DNA of 64,000 bases from Alphaproteobacteria bacterium (GTDB lineage Bacteria > Pseudomonadota > Alphaproteobacteria > Micavibrionales > Micavibrionaceae), in contig JAJFGV010000043.1 in NCBI GenBank assembly GCA_021775965.1, forward strand, positions 310,001-374,000. Direction: 5' to 3'. The position numbers were made by a program, and so were the translations under genes. Position 1 is the first letter of the stretch; each line of letters begins with the position of its first letter. Positions 43,686 to 52,630 of this stretch are shown here, piece after piece. The notes under the pieces were generated by a model. The model saw only the letters and a list, made by a program, of their open reading frames with translations, made no database searches and was not told the origin of the DNA.

Positions 43686-45026
43686 ATGAGTCAGAAACCC
43701 CTCAATATTGTTATTCTTGCCGCCGGCAAAGGCACACGGATGAAATCCGAAAGCCCGAAGGTCATGCATGCGCTGGCGGGTCTGCCGATGATTAACTGGC
43801 TTTTGAAAACTGCCGAGCAATTATCTCCTGAAAAAATCATTGTCGTTACCGGCCCTGATATGCCTGATCTGGAGGCGGCGGTGAAGCCGCATGCAACCGT
43901 GATTCAACCTGAGCGCAATGGCACGGGCGGTGCGGTGAAGGCGGCGCTATCGGAACTACAGGGTTTTGACGGTGACGTTTTAATTTTGCTTGGTGACACA
44001 CCACTGGTGAAACTGGAAACGCTCGTGTCTCTTATTCAGGCAAAAGGCAATGGCGGACTTTCGGTTCTTGGTTGCGTCATGGATAACCCGCACGGTTATG
44101 GCCGATTGATTGCTGAGAAAAATGTTTTGCAAAAAATTGTTGAAGACAAAGACGCCAGCGCAAAAGAAAAAGAAGTGACGCTGGTTAATACCGGCGCGTT
44201 TTGTGTTGATGGCGCGCGGCTGGCGGGCTGGGTAGAGGCCATTGGCAGTAACAATGCACAGGGCGAATATTACCTCACAGATTTGCCTGAAATTGCAGCC
44301 AAAGATAAGGCACAGACTTTTACTTCCCTGACAACAGATGAGGATGAGGTGCGCGGTTGTAACAAGCAGGCTGATCTGGCGGCATTGGAGAAAACGCTGC
44401 AACAGCGCTTGCGAATTACGGTCATGGAAAGTGGCGTGCGCTTGCAAGATCCGACCACGGTTTACTTTCATCATGATACCAAAATTGGTCAGGGCACGAC
44501 GATTGAGCCCAATGTGTTTTTCGGTCCTGGCGTTGAGATTGCTGATCATGTGACCATCAAAGCTTTTTGTCATTTTGAAGCGACAAAGATTGACAGCGGC
44601 GCCACTGTTGGACCGTTCGCACGCTTACGTCCCGGCACACATATCGAGCAAGACGTCCGCATCGGTAATTTTGTCGAGATTAAAAAATCACGTATCGGCA
44701 AAGGCAGCAAAGTAAATCATCTGGCTTATGTTGGTGACACCGATATGGGCGAGGATACGAACTTTAGCGCCGGCGCGATTACCGTGAATTATGACGGCTT
44801 TCAAAAACATCAAACTACCATCGGCAAAGGCGTCATGATTGGCTCCAATGTCAATCTGGTCGCGCCGGTTCAAATTGACGATGGTGCTTTTGTTGCGGCG
44901 GGCAGCACGATTACCGAAGATGTTCCGGCCGATTCTCTGTCCGTGGAGCGTACCAAGGCGGAAATCCGTACGGGCTGGGCCGCGGCCTATCGCAAATTGA
45001 AAAGCGGTAAGAAAAAAACCGCTTAA
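43686..45026 (+). CDS. glmU: Bifunctional UDP-GlcNAc pyrophosphorylase/GlcN-1-P acetyltransferase
   Basis: 446 residues. The N-terminal uridyltransferase domain begins with VILAAGKGTRMKSESPKVMH and contains the GNGGLSVLGC and GRLIAEKN regions; the left-handed beta-helix (from about 250) has GPFARLRPGTHIEQDVRIGN and NYDGFQKHQTTIGKGVMIGS with the catalytic His. GlmU makes UDP-N-acetylglucosamine for peptidoglycan and lipopolysaccharide. It shares the neighbourhood with glmS, the first enzyme of the same pathway, with one unrelated gene between. Confidence 0.97.
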   Translation: MSQKPLNIVILAAGKGTRMKSESPKVMHALAGLPMINWLLKTAEQLSPEKIIVVTGPDMPDLEAAVKPHATVIQPERNGTGGAVKAALSELQGFDGDVLILLGDTPLVKLETLVSLIQAKGNGGLSVLGCVMDNPHGYGRLIAEKNVLQKIVEDKDASAKEKEVTLVNTGAFCVDGARLAGWVEAIGSNNAQGEYYLTDLPEIAAKDKAQTFTSLTTDEDEVRGCNKQADLAALEKTLQQRLRITVMESGVRLQDPTTVYFHHDTKIGQGTTIEPNVFFGPGVEIADHVTIKAFCHFEATKIDSGATVGPFARLRPGTHIEQDVRIGNFVEIKKSRIGKGSKVNHLAYVGDTDMGEDTNFSAGAITVNYDGFQKHQTTIGKGVMIGSNVNLVAPVQIDDGAFVAAGSTITEDVPADSLSVERTKAEIRTGWAAAYRKLKSGKKKTA

Positions 45027-45102
45027 TTTGCTTTTACGGCCTTAAGGCGTATGATTAAGTCTCTCTTACGTTGCTTTGAACCTTGTTTCTAAAGGTTGGC
45101 CG

Positions 45103-45969
45103 ATGAAGAAAAAAATATTCGTTTATGTATTTTTGTTCAGCTTGCTTTTTGTACAGTCGGCGATGGCCTGCTCCTGTATTCAGGACGCCTTTAGTGGTGT
45201 GGGGAGCAAGGCCAATATTGAACGCGCCGCGGTTATTTTCAAGGGTAGTGTGCAAACTGTTGATCCGCCACCACAGACAAGTACTGGCCGCGCGCCGGAT
45301 CAAAATCAAAACTTTTCAAAAGTCACCCTGACGGTTCAGGAAATTTACAAAGGCCAAAAGGCGCAAAATGTTGCCGCCTATTTTGATACAGCGACAAGCT
45401 GCGGATCACAGGTCAGTGAGGGTGAGAGCGGGCTTTATATCCTCAATGAATATATGGGTGTTTTGGTTTCGGCGGATTTATGCGGGAAATATATTGCGCC
45501 TGAACATATGAAGGCGCTTAAAAATGGCGGCTATCTAAAAGCGGCACAGGAAACCCTGAAGTCGGTCGAAAATAAATCCACCGAAGATAAACAGACAGGT
45601 GAAAAAGAATCTGCTCCCGACGTCTTGCCCGAAGATATTAAACCTGTTCCCTTCACTGAAAATTTCGAGAGCGAAAATATATTGCGGCAATGGGCGCAGA
45701 GCTCAACTTTCGGTGGCGGCTATACAGAAAAAAGAGAATTGTTCGGCAAAAACCTGGCATTGGTTTTTCGCTCTTATACCTCAGGCATTCCGAGCTTTGA
45801 TGTCGGTATTTATTACCAGAAAAGCGCGACCTCGTGGGCCCTCATCAAAAGCCACCCGCCGGTGATGAATGATCAGCCGGTTATAGAGATCGTCGATGAT
45901 AATCTTTTGATTATCACGCTCGAAGGCAGCGCAGAAATCCTGAGTGTTGGTGAGCCGGATCTACAATAG
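45103..45969 (+). CDS. Exported TIMP/NTR-like domain protein
   Basis: 288 residues from the ATG at 45103. Signal peptide to about residue 20 (VQSAMA), then mature CSCIQDAFSG. A Cys-x-Cys at the mature start, SCGSQVSEGESGLYIL and a later ADLCGKYI give the NTR/TIMP-like pattern, with the domain spanning about 21-145. A linker follows (ENKSTEDKQTGEKES), then a second beta-rich domain (about 185-288). Bacterial TIMP-like proteins are periplasmic or surface proteins of unknown role. The gene sits between glmU and glmS but shows no obvious link to them. Confidence 0.7.
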   Translation: MKKKIFVYVFLFSLLFVQSAMACSCIQDAFSGVGSKANIERAAVIFKGSVQTVDPPPQTSTGRAPDQNQNFSKVTLTVQEIYKGQKAQNVAAYFDTATSCGSQVSEGESGLYILNEYMGVLVSADLCGKYIAPEHMKALKNGGYLKAAQETLKSVENKSTEDKQTGEKESAPDVLPEDIKPVPFTENFESENILRQWAQSSTFGGGYTEKRELFGKNLALVFRSYTSGIPSFDVGIYYQKSATSWALIKSHPPVMNDQPVIEIVDDNLLIITLEGSAEILSVGEPDLQ

Positions 45970-46041
45970 AGTTGCCGCTTGAAACATCCCGCAACATAGT
46001 GTGATTTGGTGTTTTTTGGCTGATTTGCTAGGGTCTTTCTC

Positions 46042-47871
46042 ATGTGCGGAATAATTGGCATTATTGGTGAAAAGGACGCGGGGCCTCTGCTGGTGGAGGG
46101 GTTAAAGCGTCTGGAATATCGTGGTTATGATAGCGCTGGGATTGCGACGCTCACCAATGGCCATATCACCCGCTGCCGCGCCGAAGGCAAGCTGGTTAAT
46201 CTCGAAAATAAACTTAAAGACGGCCCGCTATCCGGTACCGTTGGCATCGGCCATACGCGCTGGGCCACCCACGGCGCGCCGACCGAAGACAACGCCCATC
46301 CGCATGCCACCGACAAAGTCGCGGTCGTGCATAATGGCATCATTGAAAATTACGCGGCGTTGAAGGAAGAGCTTTCGGCCCTGCAATGCCGTTTTGAAAC
46401 CGATACCGATACCGAAGTGATTGTGCATCTTGTTACGCATTATTTGACGCAGGGTATGGAGCCACGCGAAGCGGCCAATGCCACGTTCAACAGGCTGGAA
46501 GGGGCTTTTGCGGTGGTAATGATTTTCGCCGGTGAGCATGATCTGATGATCGGCACGCGCCAGGGTACGCCGCTTGCGGTTGGTTATGGCGATGGTGAAA
46601 TGTTTATGGCCTCTGATTCTTATGCGCTTGCGCCGCTCACCAAAAAAATATGTTTCCTCGAAGATGGTGATCGCGTCTCCATGACCCGTGGAGGCGTAGA
46701 AATTTACGTGAATGACAACGAAAGCGTTGAGCGCGAGATTCGTATCACCGCACAGTCCGGTGATACGACCGGCAAAGACCCGTACGATCATTTCATGCTC
46801 AAGGAAATTTACGAGCAGCCGGCAGTGATTAGCGATACGCTGAACACTTACGTGAACCCGTCGACGGGCCGCATTAATATTCCCGATGATGTGCTGGAGG
46901 CGCTGGATAAGGCCCCGCGTATCACGCTGATTGCCTGCGGTACAGCCTTTTACGCCTGTATGGTCGCAAAGTACTGGTTTGAACAAGTGGCGCGTGTGCC
47001 GTGTGAAATTGATGTTGCCTCCGAGTTTCGCTACCGCGAAGCGCCGATGCCCGATGATGGTCTGGCAATTTTTGTTTCGCAAAGTGGTGAAACGCTCGAC
47101 ACATTAGAGGCCCTTCGTTACTGCAAAAAACAAAAACAAAAAATTCTCTCGATCGTCAACACAATCGAAAGCACGATTGAACGTGAATCCGATTTGGTAT
47201 TGCATACACTGGCCGGACCGGAAATCGGTGTGGCTTCGACCAAGGCGTTCACAACCCAGCTCACCACTTTGGCTTGTATGGCCTTTGCCACCGCGCGCAG
47301 TCGCAAGGCGATTACACGCGAGCAGATGTCCGAAATTGGTGAGGCGTTGCGCCATGTACCGAAAGTGGTTGCGGAAATCCTCGGCCATGATGAACAGATT
47401 AAAGCCATCGCCAATGAAATCGCAAAGGCGCGTGATGTTCTTTATCTCGGGCGCGGATCACTCTATCCGATTGCGCTGGAGGGCGCGCTCAAGCTCAAGG
47501 AAATTTCTTACATTCATGCCGAAGGCTATGCGTCGGGTGAAATGAAACATGGGCCGATTGCGTTGATTGACGAAAACGTTCCGGTCGTTGTTGTTGCGCC
47601 GGGACAGGACCCATTATTTGATAAAAATGCCTCAAACATTCAGGAAACCGTGGTGCGCGGCGGCAAGGTTTTTCTCATTACTGATAAAAAGGGAGAGGCC
47701 GCACTATCCGATCATGTTAAATGGAACGTTGTGCTGGATGATGTACATTCCTTTGTCGCGCCTATCCTTTATGCCGTGCCTGTGCAGCTGCTCGCCTATC
47801 ACGTCGCCGTTGCCAAAGGCACGGATGTTGACCAGCCGCGCAATCTAGCCAAATCGGTCACGGTCGAGTAG
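46042..47871 (+). CDS. glmS: Glutamine-fructose-6-phosphate aminotransferase
   Basis: 609 residues. After the initiator Met the catalytic Cys starts the class II glutaminase domain (CGIIGIIGEKDAGP). Two SIS domains follow (about 285-430 and 455-600), with LIACGTAFYACMVAKYWFE, FVSQSGETLDTLEALRYCK and LGRGSLYPIALEGALKLKEI; the end NLAKSVTVE is typical. It makes glucosamine-6-phosphate, the entry step to UDP-GlcNAc. No glmS ribozyme or obvious ribosome site precedes the ATG; only AGGGT is visible. Confidence 0.98.
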   Translation: MCGIIGIIGEKDAGPLLVEGLKRLEYRGYDSAGIATLTNGHITRCRAEGKLVNLENKLKDGPLSGTVGIGHTRWATHGAPTEDNAHPHATDKVAVVHNGIIENYAALKEELSALQCRFETDTDTEVIVHLVTHYLTQGMEPREAANATFNRLEGAFAVVMIFAGEHDLMIGTRQGTPLAVGYGDGEMFMASDSYALAPLTKKICFLEDGDRVSMTRGGVEIYVNDNESVEREIRITAQSGDTTGKDPYDHFMLKEIYEQPAVISDTLNTYVNPSTGRINIPDDVLEALDKAPRITLIACGTAFYACMVAKYWFEQVARVPCEIDVASEFRYREAPMPDDGLAIFVSQSGETLDTLEALRYCKKQKQKILSIVNTIESTIERESDLVLHTLAGPEIGVASTKAFTTQLTTLACMAFATARSRKAITREQMSEIGEALRHVPKVVAEILGHDEQIKAIANEIAKARDVLYLGRGSLYPIALEGALKLKEISYIHAEGYASGEMKHGPIALIDENVPVVVVAPGQDPLFDKNASNIQETVVRGGKVFLITDKKGEAALSDHVKWNVVLDDVHSFVAPILYAVPVQLLAYHVAVAKGTDVDQPRNLAKSVTVE

Positions 47872-47880
47872 AATAATCTT

Positions 47881-48549
47881 ATGAACGATGCAAAACTCCA
47901 TAAATTCTGGTGGTTATGGCTGCCGCTGATCCTTGGCGGTATTCAGGCTGTGTTAGAGGTTTTTCTGCCCGTTAATATCATGACGGAATTGCTGAGCGAG
48001 CAAGGTCCGCATGAGCTGATTGAATTTTTCTTTATCTTTGTTGCATTTCTAGTGGCGGCGTACACGTTTTCGCAAATGGATATCAAAGCCGATAAATATC
48101 TGGCGGCGTGGATCGGGCTGGCGACTGTTTGTTGTTTTTATGTCGCGGGAGAGGAAATAAGTTGGGGGCAACACCTCCTCATGTGGTCAACACCGGACTA
48201 CTGGATGCATATCAATGACCAGCAAGAAACCAATCTGCACAACACGTCATCCTGGCTGGATCAAAAGCCGCGCATCTTACTGGAAGTCGGTGTCTTTGTT
48301 GGTGGTTTGCTCATTCCGTTATTGATGCGTTTTAAATCCGCATGGGTGCCGCCAAAATTTAATACCATTTATCCGCCGGCAATTTTGGGCGTGACTGCGG
48401 CTTTGGCGCTTACTGCCAAGATCATCGAAAACGTCGATAAAGCGCTGGATGATATTGTCATCATGGAACGCGCCAGCGAGATCACCGAGCTGTACCTGTT
48501 TTATTTTGTACTGCTTTATTTGGTGGTGCTACGCCGCCGTGTCCTGTAG
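47881..48549 (+). CDS. Uncharacterised multispan membrane protein
   Basis: 222 residues with about six membrane segments (near 10-32, 42-62, 70-88, 135-155, 163-183 and 200-218). It contains GEEISWGQHLLMWSTPDYW followed by NDQQETNLHN, a conserved-looking motif set shared by a family of uncharacterised bacterial membrane proteins. No catalytic role is known to me. It starts nine bases after glmS, so likely shares its transcript, and its last 21 bases overlap the end of convergent prmA. Confidence 0.7.
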   Translation: MNDAKLHKFWWLWLPLILGGIQAVLEVFLPVNIMTELLSEQGPHELIEFFFIFVAFLVAAYTFSQMDIKADKYLAAWIGLATVCCFYVAGEEISWGQHLLMWSTPDYWMHINDQQETNLHNTSSWLDQKPRILLEVGVFVGGLLIPLLMRFKSAWVPPKFNTIYPPAILGVTAALALTAKIIENVDKALDDIVIMERASEITELYLFYFVLLYLVVLRRRVL

Positions 48550-49428
48550 CACCAGCGTCGACCATTCATCCAAATCATAGCGCTGTTTTAATTTCAGTCC
48601 CAAATCTTCATAAGATTTCAAAACGTCATCCGCTTGTTCATTCAACATCCCCGACAAAATAACAAACCCGTTTTCATCTAGAACGGTCTTCATATCACCA
48701 GCCATGTCCTTCAAAGGCCCGGCCAGAATATTGGCGATGATCAGATCAAAAGGCTTGCGGTTTTGTACGCTTGTCGCTGCGAATCCGTCACCTTGCCCAC
48801 AGGAGAGAGAGGCGCTCCCGATTTTGACCCCATTCGCGTTGCAATGGCGGGCAGTCACATTGATGGCCTCGTCTTCTATATCCACCCCTAAAACCGGCGT
48901 CTTCCATAGCTTCCACGCGGCAATCGCCAAAATTCCCGATCCGCATCCCATATCCAACACATTCCATGGGCATAACCCCTGATCTTTTAGCTCCTGCAGT
49001 GCGAGCAGGCATCCCTTGGTTGTGCCGTGTTCGCCGGAGCCAAAAGCTGTGGCGGCATCAATTTGCAAACCGATTTTATCATCCGGAGTATCACCATCGT
49101 AATGTGAGCCGTAAATAAAAAAACTGTCGACGATAAAAGGCGGGAATTGTTTATAGCTTTCTTCCAGCCAGTTTTTATCGGGGATGGGTTCAATAATCCA
49201 GTCATCGTTGGAACAATCAAAGTCATGAATATTTTCGAGTTTTGCTTTTAACGCCAACCGCGTTGTTAGTTCTGTCTCCGTGCATTGATCTTCCATGATC
49301 CAGGATAGAATCCACGGCGCATCTTTTTTTTGATTTTCGCGCATGGATGAATGGCTGGAAGCCATATCAGACAGGGCCTCTCCCAGAACGACAATGTCGC
49401 GTTGGGAGAGTGTCTTGGCGAGTTTCAA
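48529..49428 (-). CDS. prmA: Ribosomal protein L11 methyltransferase
   Basis: 299 residues. The N-terminal substrate-binding part (1-130) precedes the SAM domain with AFGSGEHGTTKGCLLAL, LDMGCGSGILAIAAWKLW, GVDIEDEAI and DLIIANILAGPL (the NxxxxP-like catalytic region). PrmA methylates ribosomal protein L11. Its stop region overlaps the membrane-protein gene on the other strand. Confidence 0.95.
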   Translation of the reverse strand: MKLAKTLSQRDIVVLGEALSDMASSHSSMRENQKKDAPWILSWIMEDQCTETELTTRLALKAKLENIHDFDCSNDDWIIEPIPDKNWLEESYKQFPPFIVDSFFIYGSHYDGDTPDDKIGLQIDAATAFGSGEHGTTKGCLLALQELKDQGLCPWNVLDMGCGSGILAIAAWKLWKTPVLGVDIEDEAINVTARHCNANGVKIGSASLSCGQGDGFAATSVQNRKPFDLIIANILAGPLKDMAGDMKTVLDENGFVILSGMLNEQADDVLKSYEDLGLKLKQRYDLDEWSTLVLQDTAA

Positions 49429-49457
49429 GCGGGCTGAATACAGTCTAAAATTCCTGA

Positions 49458-49886
49458 CTAAGCTTTATCGTCGTCGTCATCTTCCAGGACAGCTTCAAGA
49501 TCATCACCATCATCATCGTCATCCGCAGTCTCGATATCATCAAGACTGTCATCTTCAAGATCGATTTTAACGGCAGGAGAATCGTCGTCGTCATCTGCAT
49601 CTTCAGCCTCTTTGACATCGTCAAGGCTGACAACTTCGGCTTCGATTTCTTTTGCCTGTTCTTCTTCGGCTTCTTCTACTTCTTCAACAACTTCTTTCTT
49701 TACGACTTTCGCTTTGTCCTTGTCATTGGAGGCAGCTTTTCCCCGGCGGCTTTTGACTTTGGTTTCACCTGTAAATTCTTCTGCGCAGGACGGACATGCA
49801 ATGGGGCGTTTTTCAAAATCATAAAAATGTGTGCCGCATCCTGAACAGATACGTTTCATTCCTTTTTTATCAGCTTTGGCTGCCAC
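49458..49886 (-). CDS. TIGR02300-type small acidic protein with zinc-ribbon-like start
   Basis: 142 residues. The N-terminal 45 residues hold MKRICSGCGTHFYDFEKRPI and CPSCAEEF, giving two CxxC pairs and the FYDxxK signature that defines the alphaproteobacterial TIGR02300 family. The remainder is extremely acidic, with Asp and Glu runs (DADDDDDSP, TADDDDDGDD), and must be disordered. The role is unknown. It lies 29 bases upstream of prmA on the same strand. The 167 bases after it (49887-50053) hold its upstream region and that of the thiolase gene. Confidence 0.85.
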   Translation of the reverse strand: MAAKADKKGMKRICSGCGTHFYDFEKRPIACPSCAEEFTGETKVKSRRGKAASNDKDKAKVVKKEVVEEVEEAEEEQAKEIEAEVVSLDDVKEAEDADDDDDSPAVKIDLEDDSLDDIETADDDDDGDDLEAVLEDDDDDKA

Positions 49887-50053
49887 GGGTACTCTCCTTT
49901 AAAACAGGGTTTAAATCTCAAGAGCTTAGCTGCCCGATTTTTAATCCTCTGTCAATCTCAATAGTGCATATCTTGGTGGAAAGCCATAGACCCCCCGCTT
50001 ATATAGCTATAAAGTAAGAGAGATTTTTTGGCTCTATTAAGGAGATTTTCCCT

Positions 50054-51181
50054 ATGCAAACACCGGTTGTCATTTGTGGTTTTAAACGCTCTCCCATGCA
50101 TTTTGCGGGTAAAGGCGCGCTGGCGGGCGTTCGCCCGGACGATATGGCCGCGGCGGTGGTTAGAGCCCTGGTGAGCGATACTGGCGTTAAACCCGAAGAT
50201 ATCGAGGATTTGCTGATGGGATGTGCTTTCCCCGAGGCTGAGCAGGGCTTCAATATTGCGCGGCTTGTGGTAAATCTGGCCGATTTGCCGGTTTCAATTG
50301 GCGGGGCGACCGTCAACCGATTCTGCGGATCAAGCATGACCTCTATCCATATTGCTGCCGGCGCCATACAAATGGGTGCAGGCGAGGTTTTTATCGCCGC
50401 CGGTGTTGAGTCGATGAGCCGCATCCCGATGGGTGGTTTTAACCCGATGCCAAACCCGGCACTAGGCGCAAAATACCCGCAGGCCTATATGTCGATGGGT
50501 GAAACGGCCGAGAATCTGGCCAAAAAATATGAAATCTCTCGTGAGGAGCAGGAAAAATTCGCGGTCTCCTCGCATCATAAGGCGGCCAAGGCGGCAGCCG
50601 ACGGGAATTATGATGATGAAATTGTGCCTATCGGTGATGTCAAAACCGACGGCACGATCCGCCCTGATTCAAATGTGGAGAAGCTGGCGACACTAAAGCC
50701 CGCCTTTCTGGAAGATGGTAGCGTTACGGCGGCAACGTCTTCACCGCTCACTGATGGCAGTGCAGCGGTGCTGGTGGCTTCGGAAGAGTATGCCTCGAAA
50801 AATGGTCTGCCGGTTCTGGCACGGATTAAATCCGTGGCGGTGTCTGGTTGCGCCGCCGAAATCATGGGTATTGGTCCCGTTCCGGCCACACAGAAAGCGC
50901 TGGAGCGCGCCGGGGTGAAGTTAGAGGACATAGACATCATAGAGTTAAACGAAGCCTTCGCGGCGCAGGGGCTGTCTGTGCTCAAGGAACTTGGCGCTGA
51001 TATTAATAAGGTTAATCTCGATGGTGGCGCGATTGCGCTGGGTCATCCACTGGGGACAAGCGGCGCACGCATTACCGGCAAAGCAGCCAGCCTTTTAAAA
51101 CGTGAGAAAAAGAAACTGGCACTGGCAACCATGTGTATCGGCGGTGGCCAGGGGATTGCGACGATTCTTGAATCGGTATGA
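50054..51181 (+). CDS. Acetyl-CoA acyltransferase (thiolase)
   Basis: 375 residues. The acyl-enzyme Cys is in NRFCGSSMTSIHIAAGAIQM (about 88-107); the second-half motifs are NEAFAAQGLSVLKELG, GHPLGTSGAR (catalytic His) and CIGGGQG (second Cys). The ATG has AAGGAG nine bases upstream. Thiolases split 3-ketoacyl-CoA in beta-oxidation or run in reverse. With the downstream hydroxyacyl-CoA dehydrogenase and acyl-CoA dehydrogenase it suggests a degradative FadA-like role. A three-gene cassette follows directly. Confidence 0.95.
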   Translation: MQTPVVICGFKRSPMHFAGKGALAGVRPDDMAAAVVRALVSDTGVKPEDIEDLLMGCAFPEAEQGFNIARLVVNLADLPVSIGGATVNRFCGSSMTSIHIAAGAIQMGAGEVFIAAGVESMSRIPMGGFNPMPNPALGAKYPQAYMSMGETAENLAKKYEISREEQEKFAVSSHHKAAKAAADGNYDDEIVPIGDVKTDGTIRPDSNVEKLATLKPAFLEDGSVTAATSSPLTDGSAAVLVASEEYASKNGLPVLARIKSVAVSGCAAEIMGIGPVPATQKALERAGVKLEDIDIIELNEAFAAQGLSVLKELGADINKVNLDGGAIALGHPLGTSGARITGKAASLLKREKKKLALATMCIGGGQGIATILESV

Positions 51182-51187
51182 GTTGTA

Positions 51188-51463
51188 ATGAAATCTCACG
51201 AAGTCAAAGAAGAAGTTGATAATATTCAGGCGCGCAACCAGCGTGTTGAGGTGCAGAAGGCCTGGGAAATTTCATGGACAAGAAGAATACTGATCGTTGT
51301 GGGCACATATATTGTCATTGGCGGCTATCTTACGTTTCTGGGAGTCGACCGTGCGTGGATGCATGCGATGGTTCCACCCGCAGCCTACATGCTTTCCACA
51401 TTATCCCTGCCTTTGTTGAAAAATATCTGGGTGCAGAAAATGTACAAAGGTAGCGTTAAATGA
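51188..51463 (+). CDS. Small two-helix membrane protein, first gene of a three-gene cassette
   Basis: 91 residues. A cytoplasmic helical lead (IQARNQRVEVQKAWEISWTR) is followed by two membrane helices (about 33-53 and 60-78) and a short basic tail. The motif RNxRVExxKAWExSWTRR seems to mark an uncharacterised bacterial family; I know no function. It begins six bases after thiolase stops, and its stop overlaps the next ATG by four bases (ATGA). Translation of the two is probably coupled. The membrane protein could anchor the downstream coiled-coil proteins; that is inference. Confidence 0.75.
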   Translation: MKSHEVKEEVDNIQARNQRVEVQKAWEISWTRRILIVVGTYIVIGGYLTFLGVDRAWMHAMVPPAAYMLSTLSLPLLKNIWVQKMYKGSVK

Positions 51464-52620
51464 ATTCAAAAAACCTTGCGCAAATGCTTGGTCTTGAGCC
51501 GGGCACCGAAATTTCAAATGCTGCGTCGGTCTTTCTCGAGCAGGTTAAGGAATTTATGAATTCGGCGCAGGCCAATCCGTCCGAAGCGCATGCGAAGGCG
51601 GAAGAAGGTGCGCTCACTATGCTCTATCAAAATTTCTTTGGGTACGCGCTCGAATGGGCGGGCGAAGAGCGCAAAAAAACTGCGAAGCAACCCAACCACC
51701 CCAATGCCAAAGACCTCAAGACAAAAGCCACCGAAGCGCTCAATGATTTGCAGGATAATATCATCAAATTTGCTCTGGCCTATATGCGTCTTAACCGGTC
51801 GATGGGCTTTGTGAGTGATGAGCTAAACGCCTATGAAAAGACAGGCATTGAAGGCGATAAAAATATAAAATGGACGTCTGAAACAGGCACGCTTCTGCAG
51901 CGCTATCGTAAGGAACGAAAGGCTTTGAGCGAGGCTAATGCGCGTCTTGCTAAGGGGATAAAGATTCTCGAGGTGGAAGAAAAATATCTGGATGTTTTGG
52001 AGCAAAACCTGCAGAAAATTTTTGGCGATAGATCTGAAGACTATCTACGGTCTTACCGCTCGGCTTTGCGCAGCGCTGATTTTGACAAGGCAGAGAAATC
52101 TCTCAAGACGATAGCAAACGCCAAAAGGAAATTTTCTCTTGATAAAAAGGCCGAGGAAGCGGCGCTGCAAACAGTTCAGAAAGAGGGTGGCGCTTATATC
52201 AAAGCTGTAAAAGAGGCACAGGATAATTTGCGAGCGCAGGATGGAAAACTGTTTTTAAAAAGTAAAGAAATCGGCGTTGCTGTTGCGGCGCAGGACAAGG
52301 AAATTAAACAAAAGAACATGTATATCACCAAATATCACCAGCCTTATATGGAGCATAAATTGAACTCCCTGCGCCATTTAAAAGAAAAATTGCTGGTGGT
52401 GGGATCGCTGGAAAGCCTGACCACGCTTTATATTCGTTTGATACGCGGGATGGCGCAGCCTTTGGCGGACATCAAAGCGGTGCGTGAATATGAGGAAGAA
52501 GTCATCGGTCATGTTCATTATCTTCTGAGTGGTCAGTTTCGAGAGACCGATAGTATTGAGAGATGGAATGTTGAGGCCATGCAGGAATTTTCGGACAGCA
52601 TGGAAGACTTTAAAAGATAA
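51460..52620 (+). CDS. Coiled-coil protein A of a tandem paralog pair, unknown
   Basis: 386 residues, not recognised. Almost entirely helical, no signal or membrane segment. Residues 288-351 align without gaps to residues 297-360 of the next gene's product, with 23 of 64 identities by my count (shared YIxKYxxP, LxxxKExL, SxE, KxVRxxExE). A central part (about 205-225) also resembles the partner (FDKAEKSLKTIANAKRKFSL against KKFSLAETVFDQIAEK). It overlaps the small membrane-protein gene by four bases and precedes its paralog by ten. Neither nuclease nor ATPase motifs are visible. Confidence 0.75.
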   Translation: MNSKNLAQMLGLEPGTEISNAASVFLEQVKEFMNSAQANPSEAHAKAEEGALTMLYQNFFGYALEWAGEERKKTAKQPNHPNAKDLKTKATEALNDLQDNIIKFALAYMRLNRSMGFVSDELNAYEKTGIEGDKNIKWTSETGTLLQRYRKERKALSEANARLAKGIKILEVEEKYLDVLEQNLQKIFGDRSEDYLRSYRSALRSADFDKAEKSLKTIANAKRKFSLDKKAEEAALQTVQKEGGAYIKAVKEAQDNLRAQDGKLFLKSKEIGVAVAAQDKEIKQKNMYITKYHQPYMEHKLNSLRHLKEKLLVVGSLESLTTLYIRLIRGMAQPLADIKAVREYEEEVIGHVHYLLSGQFRETDSIERWNVEAMQEFSDSMEDFKR

Positions 52621-52630
52621 TTAAAGAACG

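Noticed and set aside
45970-46041. glmS ribozyme/riboswitch upstream of glmS.
   Set aside because: Only 72 bases separate the genes, too short for the ribozyme, and that element is typical of Gram-positive bacteria.
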